DNA of 64,000 bases from Calothrix sp. NIES-4101 (GCA_004296455.1 AP018280.1:7171917-7235916), one strand, 5' to 3'. Positions 28,453 through 37,195 are shown, counted from the stretch's first letter. The notes: a model not told the origin generated them from the sequence alone. Translations and numbers: made by a program.

Positions 28453-28586
28453 GAAATTTCTAGTCTACCCCCTTTACAAATCTATAGATGGTTGTGGTAG
28501 AATGACGAAGTTGAAAAACAATCAAACTTCAACAAAAAGCCAAAAGTAGCTTAGAAATCAAATAAGCTTAAAATAACTCAAGGCAA

Positions 28587-28658
28587 GGGTCGCTAACTCA
28601 ATGGTAGAGTACTCGGCTTTTAACCGATTAGTTCCGGGTTCGAGTCCCGGGCGACCCA
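28587..28658 (+). tRNA. tRNA-Lys (anticodon UUU)
   Basis: A 72-base gene folds as a standard tRNA. The acceptor GGGTCGC pairs with GCGACCC, with discriminator A. The D arm contains AACTCAATGGTAGAGT. The anticodon loop CTTTTAA holds TTT. The T arm reads CCGGGTTCGAGTCCCGG. Anticodon UUU reads both lysine codons. The CCA end is not encoded. Confidence 0.95.
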
Positions 28659-29011
28659 TACTTAATTTAGAATTACTAAAAAACTAAGGAATGTTAACAG
28701 TAAACGGTTAATAGTGAATGGTTCGAGTTAACTATAAATAATTCTAATTGGCATTACTGACACCTGCCTCACGTCAAAATACTCGAGGCTATGTCAACCG
28801 GAGTGCTTTCCCTAAAAGGGCATGGGGACAAGTCAAGCACTAATCATCGTATATCGCCACTATCCAAAGCGGAAACTTTTTCAACATAAGCACCAATCAC
28901 TAGTTATAATTTCCTATAAGTTGAAAAAAACCTTAAGATTGAGATTAGCGTAAATAAAAACACGCTTGTCTAAAACCGATTAGCTGAACAACGATATTAG
29001 GAGGACTATCT
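28659..29011 (+). promoter_or_regulatory. leader/promoter region of fba with two stem-loops
   Basis: Two candidate stems stand out: GCCTC (28766-28770) with GAGGC (28785-28789), and GTGCTT (28803-28808) with AAGCAC (28835-28840), the latter enclosing a CCC/GGG inner stem. They lie 170-250 bases ahead of the aldolase start and could be part of a long 5-prime leader. A strong ribosome-binding site AGGAGG precedes the fba ATG by six bases. No known riboswitch class is recognised. Confidence 0.4.
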
Positions 29012-30091
29012 ATGGCGCTCGTACCAATGCGGCTATTATTGGATCACGCTGCTGAGAACGGTTATGGCATCCCAGCTTTCAACGTTAACAACTTGGAGCA
29101 GATTCAAGCAATTGTTCAGGCTGCCCATGAAACAGATAGCCCCGTGATTTTACAAGCTTCCCGTGGCGCTCGTAAGTATGCTGGCGAGAACTTCCTGCGC
29201 CACTTAATTTTGGCTGCGGCAGAAACTTATCCCCATCTTCCTATTGCCATGCACCAAGACCACGGTAATGAGCCTGCAACTTGCTATTCAGCAATGAAAA
29301 ATGGCTTCACCAGCGTCATGATGGATGGTTCGCTACAAGCAGATGCAAAAACCCCTGCAAGCTTTGAGTACAACGTTAATGTTACCCGTGAAGTCGTAAA
29401 AGTTGCTCACTCCTTGGGTGTTAGTGTTGAAGGTGAACTCGGTTGCTTGGGTTCCTTGGAAACTGGTATGGGCGAAGCCGAAGACGGACATGGCTTTGAA
29501 GGTAAACTCGACCATTCTCAACTTTTGACCGATCCTGATGAAGCTGTACAGTTTGTAGAACAAACTCAAGTAGATGCTTTAGCGGTTGCAATTGGAACCA
29601 GTCACGGTGCTTACAAATTCACCCGCAAACCAACTGGTGAAATCTTAGCAATCAGCCGGATTGAAGAAATTCACCGTCGTTTACCTAACACCCACTTGGT
29701 AATGCACGGTTCTTCCTCAGTGCCAGAAGATTTGATTGCAATAATCAACCAGTATGGTGGGGCAATTCCTGAAACCTACGGCGTACCTGTAGAAGAAATT
29801 CAAAAAGGTATTAAGTGTGGTGTTCGTAAGGTAAATATTGATACTGACAACCGCTTGGCAATCACTGCGGCTGTGCGTGAAGCATTAGCTTCTAATCCTA
29901 AAGAGTTTGACCCCCGTCACTTCCTCAAGCCTTCCATCAAATACATGCAGAAAGTTTGTGCTGAACGCTACCAACAATTTGAAACTGCTGGGAATGGAAG
30001 CAAAATCAAGCAATTGAGCCTTGACGACTTTGCTGCTAAATACGCAAAAGGTGAACTCACTGCTTTGACAAAAGCTGCTGCAAAAGTGTAA
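29012..30091 (+). CDS. fbaA: fructose-bisphosphate aldolase class II, Calvin-cycle type
   Basis: The 359-residue enzyme cleaves or forms fructose-1,6-bisphosphate and sedoheptulose-1,7-bisphosphate in glycolysis and the Calvin cycle. Class II marks: [18 protein letters not shown], the zinc ligand run AMHQDHGNE near residues 90-98, [15 protein letters not shown] with a zinc His, HGSSSVPE with another His, and [13 protein letters not shown] for phosphate binding. The length and sequence fit the Calvin subtype (CbbA/TIGR01521). A consensus AGGAGG stands six bases before the ATG, and few other genes here have so strong a site, in line with high expression. A terminator follows. Confidence 0.95.
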   Translation: MALVPMRLLLDHAAENGYGIPAFNVNNLEQIQAIVQAAHETDSPVILQASRGARKYAGENFLRHLILAAAETYPHLPIAMHQDHGNEPATCYSAMKNGFTSVMMDGSLQADAKTPASFEYNVNVTREVVKVAHSLGVSVEGELGCLGSLETGMGEAEDGHGFEGKLDHSQLLTDPDEAVQFVEQTQVDALAVAIGTSHGAYKFTRKPTGEILAISRIEEIHRRLPNTHLVMHGSSSVPEDLIAIINQYGGAIPETYGVPVEEIQKGIKCGVRKVNIDTDNRLAITAAVREALASNPKEFDPRHFLKPSIKYMQKVCAERYQQFETAGNGSKIKQLSLDDFAAKYAKGELTALTKAAAKV

Positions 30092-30184
30092 TTAAATCAA
30101 CAATAATTACCTGAAACAGCAAAAAAACTTACGCTGCAACATCAGTTAGTGTGTAAGTGTAGGTGGCTCAGATCACGAATAAAA

Positions 30185-30208
30185 GGGTCACGTCCTTTGG
30201 ACGTACCC
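30185..30208 (+). terminator. hairpin in the fba 3-prime region
   Basis: GGGT plus ACGTCC pair with GGACGT plus ACCC around TTT, with one bulged C. It lies about 95 bases past the fba stop, upstream of the T-tract terminator. It may stabilise the transcript end; no T run follows. Confidence 0.4.
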
Positions 30209-30250
30209 AAAATCGGTAAATCGCTAAATATTTATACTATAGATATGACT

Positions 30251-30283
30251 AAACCGGGGATTATTTTAGTTCCTCGGTTTTTT
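30251..30283 (+). terminator. rho-independent terminator of fba
   Basis: AAACCGGGGA pairs with TCCTCGGTTT (one G-U pair) around a 10-base loop, and the run of T ends at 30283. The A-rich left arm makes it bidirectional, though the gene on the other strand stops after it. Confidence 0.75.
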
Positions 30284-30323
30284 GCTAGCTTTGTCTTTTT
30301 TGCAAATAATATTTTGTGACTAG

Positions 30324-30389
30324 AGAAACCCAGTTTCTGATCAAAAGTACGAAGATACTCGTGACTTCATCTACAGAAACCGAGTTTCT
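30324..30389. repeat. two AGAAAC-GTTTCT palindromic repeats
   Basis: Short palindromes AGAAACCCAGTTTCT (30324-30338) and AGAAACCGAGTTTCT (30375-30389) sit 36 bases apart between the fba terminator and the cupredoxin-like gene. A third related copy, AGAAACCCGGTTTCC, is at 56934-56948. They look like a dispersed family of small palindromes. Confidence 0.55.
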
Positions 30390-30425
30390 ATTTAAACACT
30401 AGTTTTAGTAACCTGCAAATTTGGG

Positions 30426-31139
30426 TTACTTCACAGTGAATTGAGTTATCATGCCAGCTTGAAACTGTCCAGGTAAATTAGAAATAATCAAGTAATTACC
30501 AGGAGTTAAATCAAGACTGAGTAACTTAGTTGCACCTGTTTTCAGTTCGGTAGCGTTAATTTCACCGACTAGCTTACCAGCCTTTCGTTGATCAAGTTGA
30601 CCGTTGTTAGTTACTGGCAGTTGATTAACAGGAAGGTCAGTCTTAATCACAGTCATTTCGTGGGAAACTGTACTGGTATTCGTCACGAGAAAATCAACTT
30701 TTCCAGGTGAGACACTCGATCGCGACATCCGAAACGCCATTTCATGTGCTGTCACATGTACTCTGTTGATGTCTGAACCTGGAACACCGTGCTTTTTTTC
30801 GTATCTTCTTTCACCTCCTCTATCTTGATCGAATTCTCGATCGCGCTCTCTGTCTCTTTCTCGATCACTACCGCGTTCTTGATCTCTTCTATCGCGGTCA
30901 AAATTGCCCTCTCGATCACGATCGCTATCGCTATTACGGTCGTTATTACGATCATTATTGCGATCGTTATTACGGTCGTTATTGCGATCATTATTGCGGC
31001 GATCGGTATTAGGGAGAGGCTCTGGTTCTGTAGTGAAAGGGTCTTGAGGCTCTCGTCTTTGAGGTGGATTTCGTAGATTACAACCTACTAAAAAGCACTG
31101 AGTTGCAGTTAGAAAAAAGACTATGAGTCGAGTCTTCAA
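30426..31139 (-). CDS. cupredoxin-like lipoprotein with Asn/Arg/Asp repeat linker
   Basis: The 237-residue protein has a lipoprotein-type signal (FFLTATQCFLVGC, lipobox Cys near 20). A long charged linker follows, with RNND repeats (about 48-68) then Arg/Asp/Glu-rich sequence to about 110. The C-terminal domain (130-237) looks like a cupredoxin: VHVTAHEMAF, KVDFLVTNTSTVSHEMTVIK, LDLTPGNYLIISNLPGQFQAGM. The His (SHEM) and Met (AGM) positions are kept, but the Cys of the usual C-x-x-PGH run is Ser and the His is Gln. Blue copper binding is therefore unlikely. It is probably tethered to a membrane and held away from it by the linker. Confidence 0.78.
   Translation of the reverse strand: MKTRLIVFFLTATQCFLVGCNLRNPPQRREPQDPFTTEPEPLPNTDRRNNDRNNDRNNDRNNDRNNDRNSDSDRDREGNFDRDRRDQERGSDRERDRERDREFDQDRGGERRYEKKHGVPGSDINRVHVTAHEMAFRMSRSSVSPGKVDFLVTNTSTVSHEMTVIKTDLPVNQLPVTNNGQLDQRKAGKLVGEINATELKTGATKLLSLDLTPGNYLIISNLPGQFQAGMITQFTVK
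30930..31003. repeat. 12-bp tandem repeat encoding RNND units
   Basis: Units such as CGATCATTATTG and CGGTCGTTATTA recur about six times inside the cupredoxin-like lipoprotein gene and encode Asn-Asn-Asp-Arg. The units differ at silent positions, so the protein repeat appears to be maintained. The count could vary among strains. Confidence 0.75.
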
Positions 31140-31327
31140 GTGAGCTTACCTTCTGCAATCATTTTAGATTTAACGCTTCTATTTTGAATAGAAAAATTGC
31201 AGATGTCGATAAATTTTTTCTTTATTTTCAATGATGTGTTATTTGCTGGATTATTAATGGTTAATAGGGTAATGGGGAATGGGGAATAGAAATTAATAAT
31301 TTTCCCTTTCCCCTTTTTCCCTTTCCC

Positions 31328-32140
31328 TTAAATAAACATCCGATGTTGGAGGCTGGGCATTTGCCGACGGACTTGTTCTAGGCGGGAGGGATTAATTTCG
31401 GCGATCGCAATTCCCGGTTTTTCTCCGGCATCAGCTAATATTACCCCCCAAGGGTCAATAATCATCGCATGTCCGTGGGTTTGGCGACGGGCATAGTTAA
31501 TTCCCGTTTGGGCTGGGGCAATGATATAGCAAGTATTTTCAATTGCACGGGCTTGTAATAAGACTTGCCAGTGATCTTTTCCGGTAAATGCTGTAAAAGC
31601 AGCAGGTACAAACAAAATATCTGCTCCTTTTTCTGACAAATGCCGATAAAGTTCCGGAAAACGGACATCATAACAAACCGAAAGTCCAATATTTCCGAGT
31701 TTTTCCGTCACACAGATTTCTGGGAGTTCCTTACCTGCCATGACAGTACTAGATTCTCGGTAAGTATTCCCATCAGGGACGTTAACATCAAATAAATGGA
31801 CTTTATGGTAACGGCTCAGTTCATGCCCGTTAGCATCAACCAGTAAAGCAGTATTGTAAACCTTGCCAGACTCAGTCGGAACCGGAAAGCCACCCCCAAG
31901 AATTGTCACTTGATAGCGTTGCGCCATAGTTTTCAGGAATTTCTCAGTTTCCTGGGCGATACTATTTGCCTGGGCGAGTTTCTCATTTTCTTCGCCCATA
32001 AACGCAAAATTTTCCGGCAAACCCACCAACTGGGCACCTTGATTTACAGCCAAATCAATAAATTCCTCTGCCTGTGCCAAGTTTTTTGACACATCAGGCA
32101 CACTTGTCATTTGAATAGCGGCAGCTAAATAAGACTTCAT
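31328..32140 (-). CDS. carbon-nitrogen hydrolase, Nit1/deaminated-glutathione amidase-like
   Basis: The 270-residue protein is a nitrilase-superfamily amidase with the full catalytic set: Glu in GLPENFAF (about residue 42), Lys in YHKVHLFD (about 112) and Cys in IGLSVCYDVRFPELYR (about 155). The last phrase is typical of Nit1/NitFhit-type and YbeM-like enzymes, which hydrolyse deaminated glutathione as metabolite repair. Substrate is inferred from family resemblance. The protein is cytoplasmic with no signal peptide. It stands alone with short spacers, one of which is a pyrimidine-rich low-complexity tract. Confidence 0.88.
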   Translation of the reverse strand: MKSYLAAAIQMTSVPDVSKNLAQAEEFIDLAVNQGAQLVGLPENFAFMGEENEKLAQANSIAQETEKFLKTMAQRYQVTILGGGFPVPTESGKVYNTALLVDANGHELSRYHKVHLFDVNVPDGNTYRESSTVMAGKELPEICVTEKLGNIGLSVCYDVRFPELYRHLSEKGADILFVPAAFTAFTGKDHWQVLLQARAIENTCYIIAPAQTGINYARRQTHGHAMIIDPWGVILADAGEKPGIAIAEINPSRLEQVRRQMPSLQHRMFI

Positions 32141-32351
32141 AGATTCAATAACAAACAGTCAAATAACGCAGGGTGGTTATTAAACTACTATCATCGCTCG
32201 AAAAAGTAATAAATTAGTTACTTATTAATTGTTAATGGTTATTTGTTGGCAGCTGCAATTTAGAGTTTGTCATTTACCCCTTTCCCCTTTTCCTTTCTCC
32301 TTTCCCAAATTCGAGTTACTTTGTTAACAAGCCCTGATAATCTGATTTACT

Positions 32352-32942
32352 GTGGATATACCAATTTTAATTAAAACCTTTGTTGCCGTTTTCGTACTTG
32401 CTGATGCGGTGGGTAATATCCCCATACTTTTGGTCTTGACGAAAGGAATGGAAGCAGAGGAAAGAAATAGAGTAATTGATAAAGCTATTGTGGTGGCAAT
32501 AGGTGTATTGTTGCTGTTTGCCTTTGCTGGGAAGTTTATTTTGAATTATTTAGATATCAGCTTTGCTTCGTTGCGGGTGGCTGGTGGTTTACTATTACTG
32601 TTAATTGCGCTACAAATGCTACGCGGCGATTTAGATACACCTGTAATTGAGCGAGAGCGTGATGTTGCCATTACTCCGCTAGCTTTACCTTTACTGGCTG
32701 GCCCAGGAACTTTAACTACTGTAATGTTATTAATGTCAGAGTCTCCTAGTCCTCATGTGAGCGTGATTTTGGGTCTTTTAGGAGCAATGTTTGTGACTTG
32801 GTTAATCATGCGCTTGGCTAGCAATATCGATAAATGGATTGGTGCGGAAGGTGAAGTGATTATTACTCAGCTTTTAGGGTTTTTACTTGCGGCTTTGGCT
32901 GTAGAGATTGGCAGCGAGGGGATTAGAGAGTTGTTTTTTTAG
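32352..32942 (+). CDS. MarC family integral membrane protein
   Basis: The 196-residue protein starts at GTG and has six hydrophobic helices. It matches MarC (PF01914): FVLADAVGNIPILLVLTKGM near residues 15-34, LRVAGGLLLLLIALQML, and PLALPLLAGPGTLTTVMLLM. The name comes from the E. coli mar locus, but no antibiotic role has been confirmed for the family and its transport substrate is unknown. No signal beyond the membrane helices. Monocistronic by spacing. Confidence 0.88.
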   Translation: MDIPILIKTFVAVFVLADAVGNIPILLVLTKGMEAEERNRVIDKAIVVAIGVLLLFAFAGKFILNYLDISFASLRVAGGLLLLLIALQMLRGDLDTPVIERERDVAITPLALPLLAGPGTLTTVMLLMSESPSPHVSVILGLLGAMFVTWLIMRLASNIDKWIGAEGEVIITQLLGFLLAALAVEIGSEGIRELFF

Positions 32943-33043
32943 GCTGTTCAGATGACAGCACTGGCATCTGCAATCCTTGAGTCAAACTGGATTCATCTGG
33001 GTATTCTATGTAATAAGAATTACTCAAGGATAATCTAAAAGTC

Positions 33044-34165
33044 ATGGTAACAACGATAAAGAAGCACAAATATCGCCTTGGTGGCTATCAAATTGGTCAA
33101 AAACCGGCGAATGCGAAGAATCACGAAATTGGACGTTTTTCCGCGAAAAAGCTGCCGCCTAAGGTTGATTTACGCAAATATATGACTGAAGTGGAAGAAC
33201 AGGTTGGGAACAGTTGTGTTGCTAATGCTTTTGTTGGTGCTTATGAATACTTGGCAAAGCGCAACTTAGGGGATTCTGCTGATGTAAGTCGTTTGTTTGT
33301 TTATTACAATGCCCGTGCCAAGCAAAGTGACATCATTGAAGATCGCGGCACTCAGATGTATTGTGCAATTGATGCGCTGATGGAATATGGTGCTTGTGCA
33401 GAAGAATTTTGGGCTAATGATGAGGAGTTAATTTGCGAAGAACCTGATGCAGAGGCATACGAACATGCTGCTAACTTTAAGATTACCGAAGCTGAGTTTG
33501 TGGAAACTGACTTGAATCTGTGGCGGCATACCCTCGCGGAAGGTTATCCGATCGCTTTTGCTCTGAAGACTTTTAATTCTTTTGATCATGCTACGCGCGA
33601 TCGCGGACGGATTCCTATGCCGAAAAAATCTCAGCAAATCCGGGAAAAACATGGATGGCACGCGATGCTTTGTGTTGGTTACTCAGATAAAGACCGCATG
33701 TTTATTGTTCGCAATTCCTGGGGTTCAGAATGGGGTGACAAGGGATATTGTTATATTCCGTATGAATACGTAATCCATGAGGATTACAATGGACATGACT
33801 CATGGATGATCAAATCCGTTAGCGATCTAGATTTTAGCGCTGGTGTCTGGGAAGATGAGGAGTCTTTCTTTGCTGATGAAAATGCGCTCTCTCTGTATGA
33901 TTTTTATGTCCGTACGGAAGATTCGGAAGGTTTCATCGCCGCTTTGGATGAACTTTGTGAGAATTATGTGGAAAGTGAGGAAGATTATTATTTCGACTAC
34001 GAAGAAGAAGAGGATGAGGAAAATACTATTGTCAATATTCTCAACTTCAATTTGACAATTGATGATGCTGAAGAATTTTTGGAAGAATTAGATACACTGT
34101 GTCAAAATTACGCAGTTGCAGAAGATTACGATTTTTATATTGATGGGGAAGAGGAAGAGGAATAA
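33044..34165 (+). CDS. C1 (papain-like) peptidase, intracellular type
   Basis: The 373-residue protein contains the catalytic set of a papain-like protease: C58 in VGNSCVANAFVGAYEYL, H206 in KHGWHAMLCVGY and N224 in RNSWGSEWGDKGYCYIPYEY. There is no signal peptide or long pro-domain, so it probably acts in the cytoplasm. After residue 255 the sequence becomes very acidic, with two similar blocks (ALDELCENYV and ELDTLCQNYA, each followed by a run of Asp, Glu and Tyr), an internal duplication of about 50 residues. The tail may regulate activity or bind cations. A MITE begins nine bases past the stop. Confidence 0.87.
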   Translation: MVTTIKKHKYRLGGYQIGQKPANAKNHEIGRFSAKKLPPKVDLRKYMTEVEEQVGNSCVANAFVGAYEYLAKRNLGDSADVSRLFVYYNARAKQSDIIEDRGTQMYCAIDALMEYGACAEEFWANDEELICEEPDAEAYEHAANFKITEAEFVETDLNLWRHTLAEGYPIAFALKTFNSFDHATRDRGRIPMPKKSQQIREKHGWHAMLCVGYSDKDRMFIVRNSWGSEWGDKGYCYIPYEYVIHEDYNGHDSWMIKSVSDLDFSAGVWEDEESFFADENALSLYDFYVRTEDSEGFIAALDELCENYVESEEDYYFDYEEEEDEENTIVNILNFNLTIDDAEEFLEELDTLCQNYAVAEDYDFYIDGEEEEE

Positions 34166-34174
34166 AATCAAATT

Positions 34175-34475
34175 GGGTGCGACTCTTTTTGTAAGACGCT
34201 TTAAATTTTGGTTCAAAGCTAGAATTATTGTTAGATAAGGAATACAGCCTTATCTTATTCCTAAAATATACTAGTTAGAATCTCCAAAACCACATCATCC
34301 CTTTCGCTTATGATTGCGCTATTGCGTTGAAGGAGGAATAAAACCAGGTTTTTTCGTTCGTTGTAAGCGATCGCTTAATCCTTACGAAATCAAGTTAAAA
34401 ATAGAATTCCATTGGTAGAAAGCTTATAGAGCTTAACGAAATTCTTGTCTCTGTCTTAGCAGAAGAGTCGCACCC
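34175..34475. mobile_element. 301-bp MITE with 13-bp terminal inverted repeats and 9-bp target duplication
   Basis: The element starts GGGTGCGACTCTT and ends AAGAGTCGCACCC, a perfect 13-bp inverted pair. AATCAAATT stands immediately outside both ends (34166-34174 and 34476-34484), a perfect 9-bp direct repeat as left by transposition. The inside has no long open frame; it holds a GATAAGG/CCTTATC hairpin and a HIP1 site. It is thus a non-autonomous element inserted just after the stop codon of the C1 peptidase. A transposase of matching end sequence is not in this window. Confidence 0.88.
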
Positions 34476-34657
34476 AATCAAATTTATTCTCGGTGCGTTA
34501 GAGTTACATTTCCTAACGCACTTGTGCAAATTATTTGAAACTAGCATTTCAAACTAGTATTTAATGTTGTATTGGGCGAAAAATTCACCTTGGGTATCAA
34601 TGGGAAGAATTAATTTCGCCGTAATTCAAGATTCCATATTAGTCACTTTTGCAAACA

Positions 34658-35350
34658 ATGAATAATGAAATACGTAATATTTTTAACAAAATTGCTCCAG
34701 TATACGATGAGTTAAACGATCGCTTGAGTTTTGGACAGCATCGGGTTTGGAAAGAAATGGCAGTGAAATGGAGCCAAGCAAAACCGGGAGATACTTGTAT
34801 TGATTTATGCTGTGGTAGTGGTGATTTATCTTTGAGAATGGCGCGACATGTAGGTAAAACTGGTCAAGTGTCCGGAGTTGATTTTTCCTGCGAATTACTG
34901 GCAGTCGCCCAAGAAAGAGCAGAAAATATCTACCCAAAACCGAATATTACTTGGATTGAAGCTGATGTTCTCAATTTACCTTTCGAGGATAATCACTTTG
35001 ACGCGGCGACAATGGGCTATGGTTTGCGAAACGTCACTGATATTCCCCGTTGCTTGCAAGAATTGTATCGCGTCCTCAAACCTGGTGCAAAAGCGGCAAT
35101 TCTAGACTTTCACCGTCCCAGTAATGAACTGATGCGAAAATTTCAACAATGGTACTTGAATAATTTAGTTGTTCCCACCGCTACACAAATGGGAATGAAA
35201 GACGAGTACGCTTACATTAGTCCCAGCTTAGACCGCTTTCCCCTTGGTAATGCACAAATTGCGATCGCACAACAAGTTGGTTTTACAGATGCCACACACT
35301 ACCCCATTGCGAACGGTATGATGGGAGTGCTGGTCATCAAGAAATTTTAG
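34658..35350 (+). CDS. menG: MenG/UbiE-type quinone methyltransferase
   Basis: The 230-residue SAM-dependent methyltransferase matches UbiE/Men[29 protein letters not shown] at the start, the SAM motif [15 protein letters not shown], the [11 protein letters not shown] strand and [30 protein letters not shown]. In cyanobacteria this enzyme performs the methylation of phylloquinone (2-phytyl-1,4-naphthoquinone) for photosystem I. A TTG-started frame three codons longer exists; [12 protein letters not shown] is preferred. The upstream MITE ends about 170 bases before it and might affect its promoter. Confidence 0.9.
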   Translation: MNNEIRNIFNKIAPVYDELNDRLSFGQHRVWKEMAVKWSQAKPGDTCIDLCCGSGDLSLRMARHVGKTGQVSGVDFSCELLAVAQERAENIYPKPNITWIEADVLNLPFEDNHFDAATMGYGLRNVTDIPRCLQELYRVLKPGAKAAILDFHRPSNELMRKFQQWYLNNLVVPTATQMGMKDEYAYISPSLDRFPLGNAQIAIAQQVGFTDATHYPIANGMMGVLVIKKF

Positions 35351-35490
35351 ATTTTAGATTTTGCGAAAAGTTGGCAGTGTTGCTTGCCAAAGCTACCTTC
35401 ATACGGGGTTCTTGCCAAACTTTCCAGGCGGATTTTGGATTGGGGTTAACTGCTCGTAGTATATGTTTACCGAATTGCAAACCCAGATAC

Positions 35491-35569
35491 AATCCAAAAA
35501 TCCAAAATCCAAAATTCAAATCCGAAATCCAAAATCCGAAATCCGAAATCCGAAATCCGAAATCCAAAA
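35491..35569. repeat. heptanucleotide short tandem repeats (STRR-type)
   Basis: About 11 units of seven bases, mostly ATCCGAA or ATCCAAA, run head to tail and end on the ATG of the DUF445 gene. Heptameric tandem repeats of this kind are known from heterocystous cyanobacteria. The units are open in the DUF445 frame and would read as Asn-Pro-Lys/Ser-Glu-Ile repeats, but they look like spacer. Confidence 0.85.
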
Positions 35570-36804
35570 TGGATTGGTCTCACCTCTGGCTCTACATATC
35601 ACCCCCGGTTCTCGGTGGAGTTATTGGCTATTTCACCAACGATATAGCCATAAAAATGCTATTTCGTCCCTACCGAGCCATATATATTCGTCAAAGACGC
35701 ATCCCGTTTACTCCTGGTTTGATTCCCCGAAATCAGGAACGGCTTGCCAAAAATATTTCCGATACAATTATGGGGTCGTTGCTGACACCCCAGGAATTGC
35801 AAAATCTCGCACGCCGCTTGCTGCAAACCGAACGGGTACAGGGTGCAATACACTGGTTATTGCAAATGGCGATCGAACAAATCCAAGCGGATCGGGAACA
35901 AAAAAGCGCTAAAATATTAGCCTCGATATTGCGCGACCTTTTGGGTGAGTCGCTACCACGTTTATTGAAAGTATTGGCACGACGCGAAGATTTTTTAGAA
36001 GCACAAATTAATCAAATTTTTGACCAGGTATTACTTGAGTTCCAACTCAATGAAGAACAAGCTTTCCGTCTGGCTGACTGGTTACTGACTGTCGTCTTGC
36101 CTGCTGATACCATCCGCTCGGCTATAGTTGATTTTCTCACCGATCGCACTATCCAAACTATCGATGAGAGTTTCCGCGAAAAAACTAGCGGTACTTATTG
36201 GGTTGTGGCAAATTTATTTGGCTTACGCAATACTTTAGCGAGGTTGCGAACCTATTGTTTAGATGAAAAAGACGCAACAAATGCACGTATTCGTGAACTC
36301 ATCCAAGATTTAAGTGTACGCGATCGCATCAAAAAATTCCTCCTCAACTTGTCCTTACAAAATCTCCCCATCGCTACAGTCCGGCAGTTACGCAAAACTA
36401 CCCGCGAAAGTGTCCGCCATTATCTGCAAAATCGTGGTGGTGAGTTACTCCAAGGTTTGAGTGAGTCGGTTGATTGGGATAATACAGCAGCCATATTAAT
36501 TAACCGTCTGAGCACTTCTCCTGTTGTCAATGCTTCTTTGGAAGTTGTCAGCAAGGAATTAGCTTTAATTCTCGAACGCTATCTCGAACGGGATTTGGAG
36601 CAAATTGTTGCTCAAGTGATTCCAATTCTCTCGATTGATCAAGTGATTGTTGATCGGGTAAAATCAACTTCCCCCGCAGATTTAGAGGCGGCAATTGAGG
36701 GAATTGTCAAAAATGAATTACAAGCGATCGTCAATTTGGGTGGGGTGTTGGGAGTTATTGTCGGTTTAGCACAAACTGCATTGATTATGTTCACACAAAA
36801 ATAA
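35569..36804 (+). CDS. DUF445 family membrane protein
   Basis: The 411-residue protein starts [20 protein letters not shown], an N-terminal membrane helix, followed by [20 protein letters not shown] and [22 protein letters not shown], the signature of DUF445 (YjiN/YheB-like). The centre is a long helical region rich in Arg, Leu and Glu. A C-terminal helix ([20 protein letters not shown]) gives a second membrane anchor. Function unknown. A longer frame adds 66 residues translated from tandem repeats and spacer, so I start at the ATG just after the repeat. No Shine-Dalgarno site is possible inside the repeat, which is odd. A terminator follows. Confidence 0.87.
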   Translation: MDWSHLWLYISPPVLGGVIGYFTNDIAIKMLFRPYRAIYIRQRRIPFTPGLIPRNQERLAKNISDTIMGSLLTPQELQNLARRLLQTERVQGAIHWLLQMAIEQIQADREQKSAKILASILRDLLGESLPRLLKVLARREDFLEAQINQIFDQVLLEFQLNEEQAFRLADWLLTVVLPADTIRSAIVDFLTDRTIQTIDESFREKTSGTYWVVANLFGLRNTLARLRTYCLDEKDATNARIRELIQDLSVRDRIKKFLLNLSLQNLPIATVRQLRKTTRESVRHYLQNRGGELLQGLSESVDWDNTAAILINRLSTSPVVNASLEVVSKELALILERYLERDLEQIVAQVIPILSIDQVIVDRVKSTSPADLEAAIEGIVKNELQAIVNLGGVLGVIVGLAQTALIMFTQK

Positions 36805-36830
36805 TTTAATAATTTGTCATACACCAAATA

Positions 36831-36863
36831 AAAAAGCCCGTATTCAAGTATTACGGGCTTTTT
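36831..36863. terminator. bidirectional rho-independent terminator
   Basis: AAAAAGCCCGTA and TACGGGCTTTTT pair perfectly across a nine-base loop, with A and T tracts on either side. It lies between convergent genes, DUF445 and the 51-residue protein, and can serve both. Confidence 0.88.
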
Positions 36864-36907
36864 ACTCCAAAATTTCCAAAATTAACTCAGTTTTTTGCCT
36901 AACCTTT

Positions 36908-37063
36908 TTAACCGAAACTTCTCATCTCAGCTTCGATTTGACGAACTAAATTCTCATCACCTTTGGCTCTCGCAACTTGCAAGCGATGCTCGATATTTTT
37001 CAAAATGCTTTGTTTGTGAGCCTCTTGGGCTTTTTTCGCAGCTTCGACTCTGTTGCGAATCAT
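36908..37063 (-). CDS. 51-residue helical small protein
   Basis: On the reverse strand an ATG opens MIRNRVEAAKKAQEAHKQSI, then a run to RQIEAEMRSFG and a stop. It is highly helical and charged, with codon use like a real gene. AAGAGG stands eight bases before the ATG, a fair ribosome-binding site. The frame stays open about 30 codons upstream (reading IYDILNKHDINIADSKEVQA just before the ATG) but has no ATG, GTG or TTG there, so the true start or an upstream frameshift is unsettled. It shares a bidirectional terminator with DUF445 and diverges from the SAM hydrolase. Function unknown; a coiled-coil adaptor is possible. Confidence 0.65.
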   Translation of the reverse strand: MIRNRVEAAKKAQEAHKQSILKNIEHRLQVARAKGDENLVRQIEAEMRSFG

Positions 37064-37195
37064 GGCTTGAACCTCTTTGCTATCAGCTATATTTATGTCA
37101 TGTTTATTTAATATATCATATATTTGGTTACTTTTGTTACAGAAAAATATTCTTTATTATATATTTACTTTATTTAAAACTTTGTTAGGGTGGCA

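Noticed and set aside
30930..31003. CRISPR-like regularity
   Set aside because: Units are 12 bases, contiguous and coding; there are no spacers.
30789..31076. Frames antisense to and shifted from the cupredoxin-like gene, rich in Ile, Val and Thr
   Set aside because: They are frame-shifted readings of the 12-base repeat.
35371..35568. N-terminal extension of the DUF445 protein by 66 residues
   Set aside because: It is translated spacer and tandem repeat, and the family begins at the internal membrane helix.
35491..35569. CRISPR-like regularity
   Set aside because: Seven-base contiguous units without spacers; a heptamer tandem repeat.
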